From Jackrogersella multiformis (Eukaryota; Ascomycota; Sordariomycetes; Xylariales; Hypoxylaceae), in the NCBI GenBank assembly GCA_902806575.1, contig CADCXD010000007.1, forward strand, positions 1,178,001 to 1,242,000: a DNA stretch of 64,000 nt, in the 5' to 3' direction. Shown here in pieces: positions 1 to 10,229 of the stretch. The notes below the pieces were generated by a model. It had not been told where the DNA came from, made no database searches, and saw only the letters and a program-made list of their open reading frames with translations. Position 1 is the stretch's first letter, and the number at the start of each line of letters is the position of its first letter. Position numbers and translations under genes: made by a program.

Positions 1-1403
1 CTTTGACAAGCTGATTCTTGTGCAACAGAATACGGCAGAGCAGCTTGACTGCTTTAAAAAAAATAGTTGAGGTCGCTGCTCCATATCTTCACTGATGCGG
101 GAACTCCTCTATCATCAACCGCCTTAGCTTTTGACTGATTATTGGCCATACCACATTCGTATAGCATTGTCTATAAAAACATGAGCCCCAACATAGTAAA
201 ACAGACGAAGATTGTAACGAATATTTTCTTCCATTAACATTTGGCATGCTTCTAACTTACCTCTAGGTTACCTAGAAGTGTATTCATGTTAGGTTTGAGT
301 ACGCGACGAAGTTGTAGACTGGGGAATAGTAGCATTATAGTAGTATAAAATACCTACCTAGGTAGGTAAATATTTATTAATCTCTATCCCTCTCAAAGTT
401 CCTTTGGATAGGCAGGCGAGGGCCCCTTTAAGAATTCAACGCTTAGAAGCACGTCTTTATAGATTCCCATAGGGGTAGCTTAAGTTCTCCTTAATAATTA
501 ATTACATACCTATATAATAAGCCCGTGAAGTGCTTATAACCTTTTTCTAGTAATTATTCGGTCATAAAACTGAATTATCATTTGTTTTTTAAAAAAATGT
601 ACCCAAGTTACATCACGAAGGCTGTCCCTTGAATCAAATGTTAAGGGTAACCTGGTAGGAAGCGTACTTAACCTTAGGCAGTAGGTTTAAAATTTTATGT
701 ACACTAAGTAGGTAGCAAACATGATAACGTAGATAATGTTCATAAAGACTAGGTAGCGAGTTGACTTCATACTTGTTTTATTAAGTGATAATATAATACT
801 TGATCTCAATCATAGAAAAAGTGAAGTAGGTAAGTGTAAGAGAAAGAAACCCCTGTGTAGATACGGCATTGAAATTCAGGTCTGTGTTCTCCCGTTCACA
901 CACAGCTGACACCTCCTAGAACAGGTTATAGGTCATCACCTGGTCGATGTCGCTTCAATTTCCCTTCTGGTGACTACCTAGATAGGTAGATACCAAATAG
1001 GACTAGGCACCTAGGTACCTACTGAGGTAGGTATTAGAACTGCTTGTAAATGTAGCCACTTGCAGTACATTATAATTAGTCAGATCTAGGTACGAACACT
1101 GAGCTTTACTAATCGGATCATTGTGCGCAAGCTAGATCCAATGGTATATAAATCTGACAGAGTCCTGTCAGTTATCAGATGCAAACCATTAGCAGTCGTG
1201 AGATTTAAGTCAACGGTCACTCATCAGTATTGATTTATTACCTAATATCACAATTTAACCTAGGATTTGAGATTATAAAAATCGAAAAGGACTTTTTCGA
1301 AAAAACATAACAATTATCAACATCAAGTTGACGTTCTAAAACATAATCTAATCATAACTCTATTGCTCCCAGCACACCAATATCATCCTACAACACGTTC
1401 TCG
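1..1403. other. intergenic DNA, no gene seen
   Basis: No convincing reading frame on either strand; the DNA is AT-leaning. It contains several CCTAGG-centred palindromic repeats, for example a perfect 18-bp palindrome at 351-368 and related motifs near 970-1035. The 3' end of the hydrolase gene lies at 1404. Confidence 0.6.
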
Positions 1404-2293
1404 TTATGGGGCTGGAGTGCGAAGCTCCTTGTCCAGTTTCCTGAACTGTGCGGCCATATCAGCCACCACATCAGGGGTTCTCGGTACGTCATGACCACCT
1501 TGGTGGTCGTACATGACCCTCTTCTTGGGGTCGCAGAGGTAAGCCAACTGAATGCTGGATGTGAAAATGGGGTCTTTTCCACCGTACATGTGGACGGTCG
1601 GGATGCTGATGAATGATTCAGGGGGGAACGACGTGAAGTCGAGACCGAAGCAGCTGGATGGTGGCGGTAGCTCGTCCGGGTCGTGCAGGAGCTGGCTCGT
1701 GTCATCCCAGAGCCCCATTGGCTTAACAAGACTGCTGGCGAGATTAGACATTGCGTCGACCTTGGCCTTCACCATCTCCTCCACCTTCGATTGAATCTGC
1801 TTCGCTTCTTGGGTCACAGGCAACCCGAGGTCTTCCAACACGGAACACTCAAGGTTTCCGTTGATGAAGACGGCGGACTTGAACGGAAGCGGCTTTTGCG
1901 AACCGTTGGCTACTTCTCGAGCGTGGTAAAGCAGGAGAGCTACCACGACGGAAGAGGATTTAGAGAAACAGCAAACACAATCATAAGGTCCGTTTTTTTC
2001 AATGTGGTTCTGAAGCCACTCGACAGACTTCTTAATGGATTCAACACCCGGCCTTTCCATCCATTTGTATGCCTTCCACATGACCATTTTCAGGCCACGG
2101 GGAGGCGGGCAAGTGTAGGGACCATCGAGGAAGTCGAATTGATATGTATTGCCCAACTTTGATCGGAAAGGCCCTGGCACGAGCTGTTAGCTAGAGGCGT
2201 CATGATTAGTTAGGACTCTGGGCGATGCGAACCTGACTGTGCTTTAAAAATAAAAGAGCTGGTACTGTGACCGTGGAGCATAAGAGTACGCAT
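1404..2293 (-). CDS. FSH1-type serine hydrolase (LovG-like polyketide-releasing thioesterase candidate)
   Basis: Two exons, 2293-2233 and 2173-1404, joined over a 59-nt intron (2232-2174; donor GTTCGC, branch CTAAC, acceptor CAG); 276 residues. The start is the ATG at 2293, because only this first exon supplies the family's N-terminal strand and oxyanion loop (MRTLMLHGHSTS). The downstream frame alone has no ATG. Alpha/beta hydrolase of the FSH1/DUF341 family: FLDGP near residue 35, nucleophile Ser91 in CFSKS, Asp221 in YGGKD, His248 in HQGGHDVP. The elbow is unusual: the family norm is GFSQG, here Gln and the last Gly are replaced by Lys and Ser. In lovastatin-type clusters such stand-alone hydrolases release the chain from a reducing PKS without its own thioesterase. 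The PKS here ends at its ACP, so that role is inferred. Divergent from the SDR gene, sharing 581 bp. Confidence 0.85.
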
Positions 2294-2874
2294 CTTGAGA
2301 GAAGTTTTCGAGAACGTGCCAAGACTAGATAGTACGCCACTGCTCGGGGTGGTGGTAAGATATCTTGAGAAGTGCCGCTTCAAGAGTCAAGGGTTGCCTG
2401 TGTTATTGTGCTGAAGAGAGGCCTTGGCGATGGCATGGTAGCCATTCCGATTCGTTAAATTCCGCGGGAGCTAGCGATGGAAATACAGTCTTGGCCTCTT
2501 AGGGAGCACCAAAAGCAGCGTAGGATCTACATAAATTATTAAGCTTATTCAATACTTCCTAAAGGGGAAGGCAACCATTTTACTGCCTACCTAGGTAAAC
2601 TTAAGTATATGAGTAAGACGGTTTGAAACCGGATAAGGACTACCTAAACAAGGCATGGGTGGCTTAAGAATGTTAAATCTAGCAGTTCTAGGTACCTAGT
2701 CCTAGTTGAAGCTTTAGGATTCGACGATCCGACGATCCCGCTACCTTGCAAATGGCATTCGGCAATCTTTAGCTAATCTGCAAAGCAGATCATGTAAACA
2801 TCTACCGAGGCCCCAATTGGTTTTTCTTTTTCCTTCCCTCAATCAACTAGAGATGTCAACCGGAGAGATCGGAA
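2294..2874. promoter_or_regulatory. shared divergent promoter region, hydrolase (-) / SDR (+)
   Basis: 581 bp between two head-to-head start codons, so it must hold both promoters. Palindromic CCTAGG-type motifs occur near 2585-2600 and 2690-2702. No specific operator can be assigned from this sequence alone. Confidence 0.5.
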
Positions 2875-3981
2875 ATGTCAAAGCAATTAGGCCAGAAATC
2901 GGTACTCATCACAGGGTAGGTGACGAAGCATCCCCCTGCCGATCATCAGGTACTAACACGGAAACAAAGCTGCACGCCAGGCGGCATCGGCCATGCGTTA
3001 TGCCTTGAGTTTCACAAACATGGTAAGTAATATGAAACCCACTGATCTATGCATCGCAATAAACATGGCATGACTGATTCGTGTTAGGACTACATGTCAT
3101 TGCCACCGCTCGCAATCCGAAGGTGATGGCGGATTTGGCCAAGCTTGGGATGAGCACCGTCCCACTCGATGTCACTAATCGAGGTAGTATCGCTGCCTGC
3201 CATAGGACCGTGGAAGGAATCACCGGAGGCAAGCTAGATATTCTGGTGAATAATGCGTACGGTACTCTTTATCTGAAATTTCATGAAAACACGGCGATGT
3301 ATTTATGCAACATGACGGGCTAACCTACGATTCAGCGGACGTACTCACACGCACCCAGCCTTGGACCTTGATATCGATGATGTGAGGGAAACTTTTGAGA
3401 CCAACGTCTTTGGCGTCATGGCCATGGTAGCCGCTTTCTCGGACCAATTAATAGCGGCTAAGGGACTCATCATCAATATGGCATCGCTATCTGCCGTTAC
3501 GCCTTACGTGTTTGGCAGCGCCTATTGCGCCAGTAAGGGCGCCATCGTGAGCTACAGTCGCACCCTGCGGCACGAGGTAGAGCCATTTGGCGTAAAGGTA
3601 ATGGTTTGCATGACAGGTACCGTCAAGTCCAACATTGCAAGTAGGACGCACCGAACACTGCCCGAGAACTCGTTATATTGGAGAGTTAGCGACGTTTTCG
3701 AAAGACGTCTAGTATTTAGCCAGACCCAAGCCACTGTAACTACAGATTCATACTGCGAAGCGCTTGTCACGAAAGCATTAAGACCAGAAATGTTTGTGCC
3801 CCTAAGGGACTGGATAGGTCGGCCGGATTGGTTTTGGTGCGGAGGAATGGCTACGTTGTTGTGGTGGGCATTGACACTAATTGGCGAGTGGGTGGTTGAA
3901 TTATTCTGTTATAGGCTTTTTGAAATGCACAAGCTGAAGAGGATAGTGCAGCTGGAGGAGAAGAAGGTGAAGTCCCAGTAG
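2875..3981 (+). CDS. short-chain dehydrogenase/reductase, AYR1-like
   Basis: Four exons: 2875-2915, 2970-3022, 3088-3256 and 3336-3981, with introns of 54, 65 and 79 nt; 302 residues. Splice choices are fixed by family motifs. Joining at 2915/2970 (branch TACTAAC, acceptor AAAG) gives the cofactor loop TGCTPGGIG, and joining at 3256/3336 gives NNAG followed by PALDLDIDD. Further motifs: FETNVFGVM, a catalytic Ser in the MASLSAV segment, and the catalytic YCASK near the middle. The C-terminal 50 residues contain a Trp-rich hydrophobic segment (WFWCGGMATLLWWALTLIG), a likely membrane anchor as in 1-acyl-dihydroxyacetone-phosphate reductases. It would use NAD(P)H to reduce a ketone or oxidise an alcohol; in this neighbourhood a polyketide tailoring step is plausible. 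Substrate unknown. Confidence 0.88.
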
Positions 3982-4836
3982 CGGGTGGCCTTTGAGGATC
4001 TAGACTCTGTCATCAGAAAAAACCGAGAATTACCGGTGTTGGATTCTGAAATGTACAACATGACCAGTAATTTCTTTTGACCGTTCATACGTCACATATT
4101 GAGAAGCGAATGCGAGACCGACATGCCAAATGCATAATGAGGCGGAGTCGTATTCTAGAAATCACTCAGTAGCTGAATATTCCGTCAGGCCTCCAACACG
4201 TAGGTAGCTACCAACATGGTTGAACATTGCCAAAAGGAAAAGTCTAAAAGAAAAATCTATAGATACCTAGTTCTAGCATCATTACTCGAAAAGGACCTAA
4301 CTTAGTTCATCGCCTACTACTTTTAGCATCAACAACATAGTAGCTTTTACCATTATAAGGTGTTTATAGAAGTTTTCAGTTTCTAAATTTTCGAGTAACA
4401 ATGTTTCTTTCTGTAAATACATAGAATCCTATTAGATCAACCTCGGCAGTTGGCTAATGGATTTCTTAATTAGGAAGTACACTTCTTGGCACTATGAAAT
4501 GGACCTATTAGAAGCCTTGAAACATATTATATCATATTGTAAGCGTTATTCCGAGGGTGTGACGGAAAGCTTACGGATTTAATATGTGACGAATAAAGAG
4601 ACAAGTTAGGTAGTGATTCGCCCAATGAGAAGCTAAGCCATTCTAAGTCGCAATGAACAGGCGCATAGGCAGATAGGTTAGGGGGCAGTGCAGGATAAAC
4701 CCCAGCTCTACAGAACAAACAGATCGACGTAACTAGGTATCCCACTTCACTATCAACAGCCCTATATAATAACTACTGTAACTTTCTTGGCGGTTTACGT
4801 TCTGATATTCTATGCTAAAAAGTCTTTGGCTCAACC
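3982..4836. other. intergenic DNA, no gene seen
   Basis: 855 bp of AT-leaning DNA holding the SDR 3' end and the promoter of the next gene. No sustained coding frame or RNA gene is visible. Confidence 0.6.
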
Positions 4837-6391
4837 ATGTCAGATTCCTCCCGCTATCAAAGATATCCGCCCGACATGGGTGCCTACGAATCGCAGAGAC
4901 GTAAGTTAGCTCATTATCGGTTTGAAGTTCACATATGCTTACCTTATCAAAGCACCGCAATACTCCGGGGCACCTCAGTATCACCAGTCATACGGCCAGG
5001 AGGAGCAGTGGGGAGTAAGTGAGGCTCAAGGTCATGATAGGAATTATAATCAACGATCGTCTCAGCAATCATATCAACAGCCATACCAGCAGCCATACCA
5101 GCAGCCATACCAGCAACAGTTCCAGCGCCAAGATGCGCCACCAACGATGGGACCGAGGATAGGGGCTGGGCCAGGGCCGGGGATGGGGGTAGGGAATGGA
5201 GGGTCTCCTATGTCACCAGGGCCACTTCTATATCCTGTCATCTTGCCACAACGACGGCCCAAGGACCGCGCTCGCGGTTTTGTCAAAGCCTATGCGCCTG
5301 ATCTGATGCGAGCTGGCATTGATCAACCCACTTTCATGGCCTTTCACGACGGCTTTACCAAGGCGATGGCAGCTTCTCCAGTGCTAGGCGTCATCAACCT
5401 AGCTGGCGGTGTAGCTGGTCTTATCCCAAGTGCCATCGCACCTCCCATCGGGATAGCTGTGCAACTAACAGTTGGTGTCTACCAGGAGGTGCAGAATCGC
5501 AAGAAGTAAGTGATAAAAGACTCCAGAGTCCGCTCATGACAGGTTTACGGCTTTACTTATCAAATATTTTCTACTATAGTCAGAATGCCTACCTCTCAAA
5601 GATGAATGACGAGCTCTTTCGGCCACACGGCTTGTATTGCCTCATCATGGCTTACGCCCCGAACTCCGACAAGACTTTATCACAGCAGAATATTAATACC
5701 AAAGGTCAGAGTGGCAAATTCCGAGCTAATGACGGCGTCATGGGGTCGATGGACTTCCCCATTTCGGCAGAATTAGTCTACCCCGACGGCGAGGAGTCGT
5801 CCGACGATGAAGACGATGACGATAGTTCGGGCCCAAGCCAGGATGGCCAAAGTCATAGCCAAGGCCAAAGCCAGAGCGGCGAACAGGGTGGCATGAAGGC
5901 TGGCTTCATAAAGGCTTTCGAGGGCTTCAAAGACCGCAGAGATCTTAATGCTCAGAGGAAATACGTAAGTCTACATGCTACCTCATGTGTTACAAGTTAC
6001 TAAAAAAATATCTTCTACTAGATGAGGAAGCACCCCATGGGTGCCCTTAACTCTCTGATGGACCCAAAGGTTGAGCTCACCGCCAAAGACCGCGAGAAGC
6101 AAGCAAAGAGGATGGGGAAGGACGAGCGCAAGCGTGATAAGCAAGATCGAAAAGCCGAGAGAAAGGCGCGAAAGCATCCCGACCGAGAGCAAGGACCACG
6201 CAAGCGGAAGATAAAAGAGGTACCTGAACTCCATTCAAGCTTATCCCATATAAACCTCCTAGAGTACTAACAAGTTTACGTAGGATATCCTATACCTGAT
6301 GATCATCAATATGCCGAAGGCTGGGGACATGGAGAGTGCACTGAAGATTGTTGGGGGACCGAATGCAGCATCAGCACAGAGAAGATACTGA
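4837..6391 (+). CDS. conserved fungal protein of unknown function, Gln/Tyr-repeat N-terminus
   Basis: Five exons: 4837-4900, 4953-5505, 5580-5964, 6022-6219 and 6284-6391; introns of 52, 74, 57 and 64 nt, the last with a perfect TACTAAC branch site; 435 residues. Region by region: a Gln-rich tract with tandem PYQQ units (about residues 63-83); a Gly/Pro-rich linker; a segment starting RARGFVKAYAPDL followed by a Gly/Ala-rich hydrophobic stretch (about 160-200); a block with LSKMNDELFRPHGLYCLIM that I recognise from many ascomycete hypothetical proteins; an acidic DDEDDDD stretch; and a Lys/Arg-rich region (about 345-400). I know no function for this family. It lies between SDR and P450 in the same direction but may be a bystander rather than a pathway enzyme. 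Confidence 0.78.
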
Positions 6392-7477
6392 TCATACCTA
6401 AGGCATTATTACCTATGATTTCATACGAGTAAAGCGAGGTGCCTAAATACCTACCTAAGTACGTAGGTAGATATTACAGGCCAGAATGATTAAACCTAGG
6501 ATTATTTCATTCCCAATTCATTGTACTTTAGATACCTAGCTTTCGTTGGATATTGTTGTTTTTATGCAGGTCTAACTATTTACTCAATGGATATTAAGAT
6601 TCATTAATTTTCATCACATCGTTTGACAGCTTCCTTTGAATTGAAGATGTTTAGCGCACTCATGATTATGTCCATCATAACCATAAACCTACCAGCTGAT
6701 CCGGATCCAGTCAATCAGGGCATGCGTACTTAGAAAGATATTCTATACAGTAATAACAATAGGAGGCAGGTATTGAATCCTTCAGGCTTACAAATTAGGT
6801 ACCTAGGTACCTATAAATACACGCTATGCAAGCCGCTTCCGTCCCTTATACCTCGGGAACTTCTTATAACTTCCATACCTTGCCTTCTTCAGGTATGTGC
6901 TAAGTTAGTCATAGGTATTAGCGATTACTGCAACATGAGCTGATTGTGATCCTGCCAAAAAAAAGGGTTACGTGGACAGGCTGGGCTTAAAGGTGCCTAT
7001 CGAGCATACGAATCTAATAGGACTTGATCTGTTTAAGATGCGCTTAACACTATGAAAAAATGCCTTCTCAGGACTGCTTAGATAGGAATGAATGGTTGAA
7101 CAAGGTATTGCCAAATGTGGAATTACCGAATTAGGAAATTTAAAGATAAGATATACCCTTTCGGGAAGTTGAAGCTATTTTAAGAACTTTGGATTTATAT
7201 CATTGGGATCCAACGTAAGCGGAATCAAGGCAAAAAGAGCACCAGATTAGGGAACTTCAGGACCCCTAAAATCCCGCTGTAGTAGGTACCGATGTGGAAA
7301 ATGTAGATACGATATACAAAATATACTGACAGGGCCTCAACTTACCATGATGTTATGTCGGGACAGTTAATGGATATACCCACGGGCAGCAGTTCGAAAG
7401 CCCTCTCAGTCCATGTGGAGATAAAACTTTTCAATTGGGTAACAGAGGTGACGGTCTTGCCAAACACACTCGACAGC
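6392..7477. other. intergenic DNA upstream of P450 gene
   Basis: About 1.1 kb without a credible gene. Palindromic repeats of the TACCTAGGTA type occur near 6450-6470 and 6797-6812. An in-frame ATG exists at 7355, but the extra 41 residues it would add precede the membrane anchor and look non-coding. Confidence 0.55.
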
Positions 7478-9219
7478 ATGTCCATCACACAGCTCACCAA
7501 GACGACGTCGTCGTTGAGGAGCTCCCAGCTACTTCTCGGTGCTGGCGGTCTTCTTGCGCTCCTCCTCGTCGTCCGCTTCGTCGCCCGCCAGCTTGAGATC
7601 CGGGCCTTCAAGCGCGCGCACGGTTGCCTACCCCCGCCGCGCGAGCCACAGCCCGAGCACATAATCGGCCTGTCTGCATGGCGGAGACTCAGGCGCGAGC
7701 GTCGGGACCGCATCACCCTGAAGGAGACGACGAGACGGGCTAAGGAACTCGGGTATACCAGTTCGCTTGTCATGGCTGGCAACCACTTCACGGTCACCGT
7801 TGATCCTCTAAACCTCAAGACTATGCTCGCGACCAACTTTACTGATTTCGGTCTCGGGCCACGTGAAGGTCCTCTCGGCCCGGTGTTGTCTGGTGGCATC
7901 TTCATATCAGATGGTGAGGCTTGGCAACACTCACGGGTGAGCAATTTCTATCTTTCCCTTCCATGCGTGTGTATGTTTTGTTCAAATATGAGCTAATCGA
8001 TTGATAGGCCCTGATCCGCCCTGCCTTTACAAGGACCCAGGTCGCAGACTTGAGTAGTCTCGAATCACACATAGGAGATCTCCTCCAGCGCATTCCTAAG
8101 GTTGATGGCACGACGTTCGACTTGAAGCCGTTGTTTTACAACATGACACTTGACAGCGCCACGGACTTTCTCGTGGGCACCTCAGTGCGAAGTCAGACCA
8201 GTCTGCCCGGATCCCCTGCGCGGAACTTCCTCGATGCCTTCGACTACTGCGAGGAAATCCTGCAGAAGCGGAGTGAGATGGGCGTCTTCGCGTGGATGCT
8301 CCGGGACAAGAAGTTCGACGCGGCCTGCAAGACAGTCAAGGATTTCATGAACGGCTTCATCCAGGAGGCGCTACGCGGCGAAACCAAGAACGGTCGGTAC
8401 AACCTACTAGCTGAGATTGCCGGAGCCTGCCGTGACCAGGACAAGATCCGCAGCGAGTTGCTGGGTGTTCTCTTGGCGGCACGAGATTCCACGGCGAGTG
8501 TGCTAAGCAGTGCGTTCTACGAGATGGCGCGGAATCAGTCTATCTGGAACAAGCTCATGGCAGAGGTCGAGACGCTAGAGGGTCGGGAGCCAGACTATGA
8601 GTCTTTGAAGGAGATGAAATATCTGAAAGCCGTTCTGAACGAGAGTGAGTATATTTTACCCCCTCCCTCCAAAAGCTCTTAAATATCTTTCTCGGGCAAG
8701 CAAGACATACTAACGAGTGTATAAGCTCTCCGCCTCTGGCCGCCTCTACCCAGGAATGTTCGCTATGCGCACAAGGATACCGTCCTCCCCCGTGGCGGTG
8801 GGCCGGACAAGCAATCTCCCGTCTTCGTTGCTAAGGGTACTCCGGTTTTCTACTCCGTATGGGCTCTGCACCGGTTACCCGAGTTCTGGGGCGCCGAAGC
8901 CGAAGTGTTCCGTCCCGAACGGTGGTTGGACGACAAGTTCAGACCTGGTTGGGCCTTTCTGGTTAGTATCCCTCCCCGAATAACCTGACCCCCGGGTGTG
9001 TAAATGCTGACGTAAGGTGCTGTAAAGCCGTTCAATGGAGGACCTAGAGTGTGCATCGGGCAACAAAATGCCTTGATGGAAGGTAGCTACGCTATAGTCC
9101 GACTGATGCAGGAATTCAAACGTATAGAGCCAAGGGACAACCAGCCTTGGACAGAGCATCTGGCCATGGGTATGAGCAATGAACATGGGTGTAAGGTTGC
9201 CTTCTTCCGAACCAAGTAG
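7478..9219 (+). CDS. cytochrome P450, CYP52-like, membrane anchored
   Basis: Four exons: 7478-7936, 8008-8644, 8726-8961 and 9028-9219; introns of 71, 81 (branch TACTAAC) and 66 nt; 507 residues, normal for microsomal P450s. The ATG at 7478 is chosen because it precedes a single hydrophobic anchor (LLLGAGGLLALLLVVRF) and then a Pro-rich hinge (LPPPREP). Motifs: DFGLG and GGIFISDG in the N-terminal half, I-helix AARDST (about 305), ExxR as ETLR (365-368), FRPERW, and heme loop FNGGPRVCIGQ with Cys453 as the axial ligand. The pattern matches fungal CYP52/CYP539-type hydroxylases, which oxidise fatty chains or similar aliphatic substrates at the ER membrane. Next to a reducing PKS it most likely hydroxylates the polyketide; the substrate is inferred. 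It converges on the PKS gene. Confidence 0.9.
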
Positions 9220-10229
9220 ACCAAGCATTATGAATAGTAGCTGGAAGTCAGTTAGAGGTATATTTGTCTGTATTACTTTCAGGGAGGATTAAATGGGCGA
9301 TGTATTTGGATTTAGTCTTAGGCTTGAACTTGGGATTGATGGGGAGCTATATGTACCTGTCTTTAGAAGGCGTGTAGGGTCCTTAGAGGTATACTAGGGA
9401 GGTTAGGAGAGTATTGCTCATAGAAGGCGTTTGAGAAAATCGAGGCATTAGGCGACCATAAATAGTTTTTTCGCGTGCCTTTTTTTATGACTACCTACCT
9501 AGGTAGAGATGCATGTAATCTAATAACTTCTGATCGTTTAGCACAACTAGAACAGCTTAGGATATTTCAAGGAGGGGCGCCTAGGTACTGTAAACAAACT
9601 TGGAATCAAGGGGATGAGCCCGCTTTATTAGGTACCAAAATAGAGGCATAACATAACCCACCCCCTACTCCTTTTCAGGAGGTCTAGGTAAATATCAAAC
9701 ATTTCGCAGGTCAGTTCCAGACTGCTATCATTTAAATGCAGCACAGGTATCAGCTATGAGCACTTCAAGCTCAGTTGAAATAAAAGGCAAAAGCTAGAAT
9801 CATTCTCTCGTTAGGGAAGAATATGTGAGCACTTAGGGGTTAGTAAAGCTCCAGTATTTACTGGGTGAATGATAGCCCTCAGTGTTAGTGGAAGGCTCTA
9901 GCTATTAGCGCCTGAGACTTTAGGGCTTTTCGGCCACAGCTGCAGGCTTCCACCCACGGGCTCCCTGTGGGGAACCCCGTAGGTACAGACCCCACTATTG
10001 TCCTCTGACATCCAGCCTTTTGAAAAGGGGCTTCAAATGATCAATGCACAAGCTAGAAAAAGTTGTTTGGAATCTAATAGATTCGATTCAGGATTGCTCT
10101 AAACGAAATATCTAAACATGAAATCGTCATAATAATAATAACCACCAAATCCAATAACACCAAGATACAAACATTTATTTTACACCAGAAGGAAAAAACC
10201 AAACGCTTTATTTTGAAACCCATCTCATC
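9220..10229. other. convergent intergenic region, P450 / PKS 3' ends
   Basis: About 1 kb between two converging genes. I looked on the minus strand for the continuation of a condensation (NRPS) domain after the PKS stop and see none. A CCTAGG palindrome sits near 9490-9505. Confidence 0.55.

Noticed and set aside
7355..7477. upstream in-frame ATG giving the first P450 41 more residues
   Set aside because: P450s of this type begin just before the anchor; the extra residues look like translated leader sequence.
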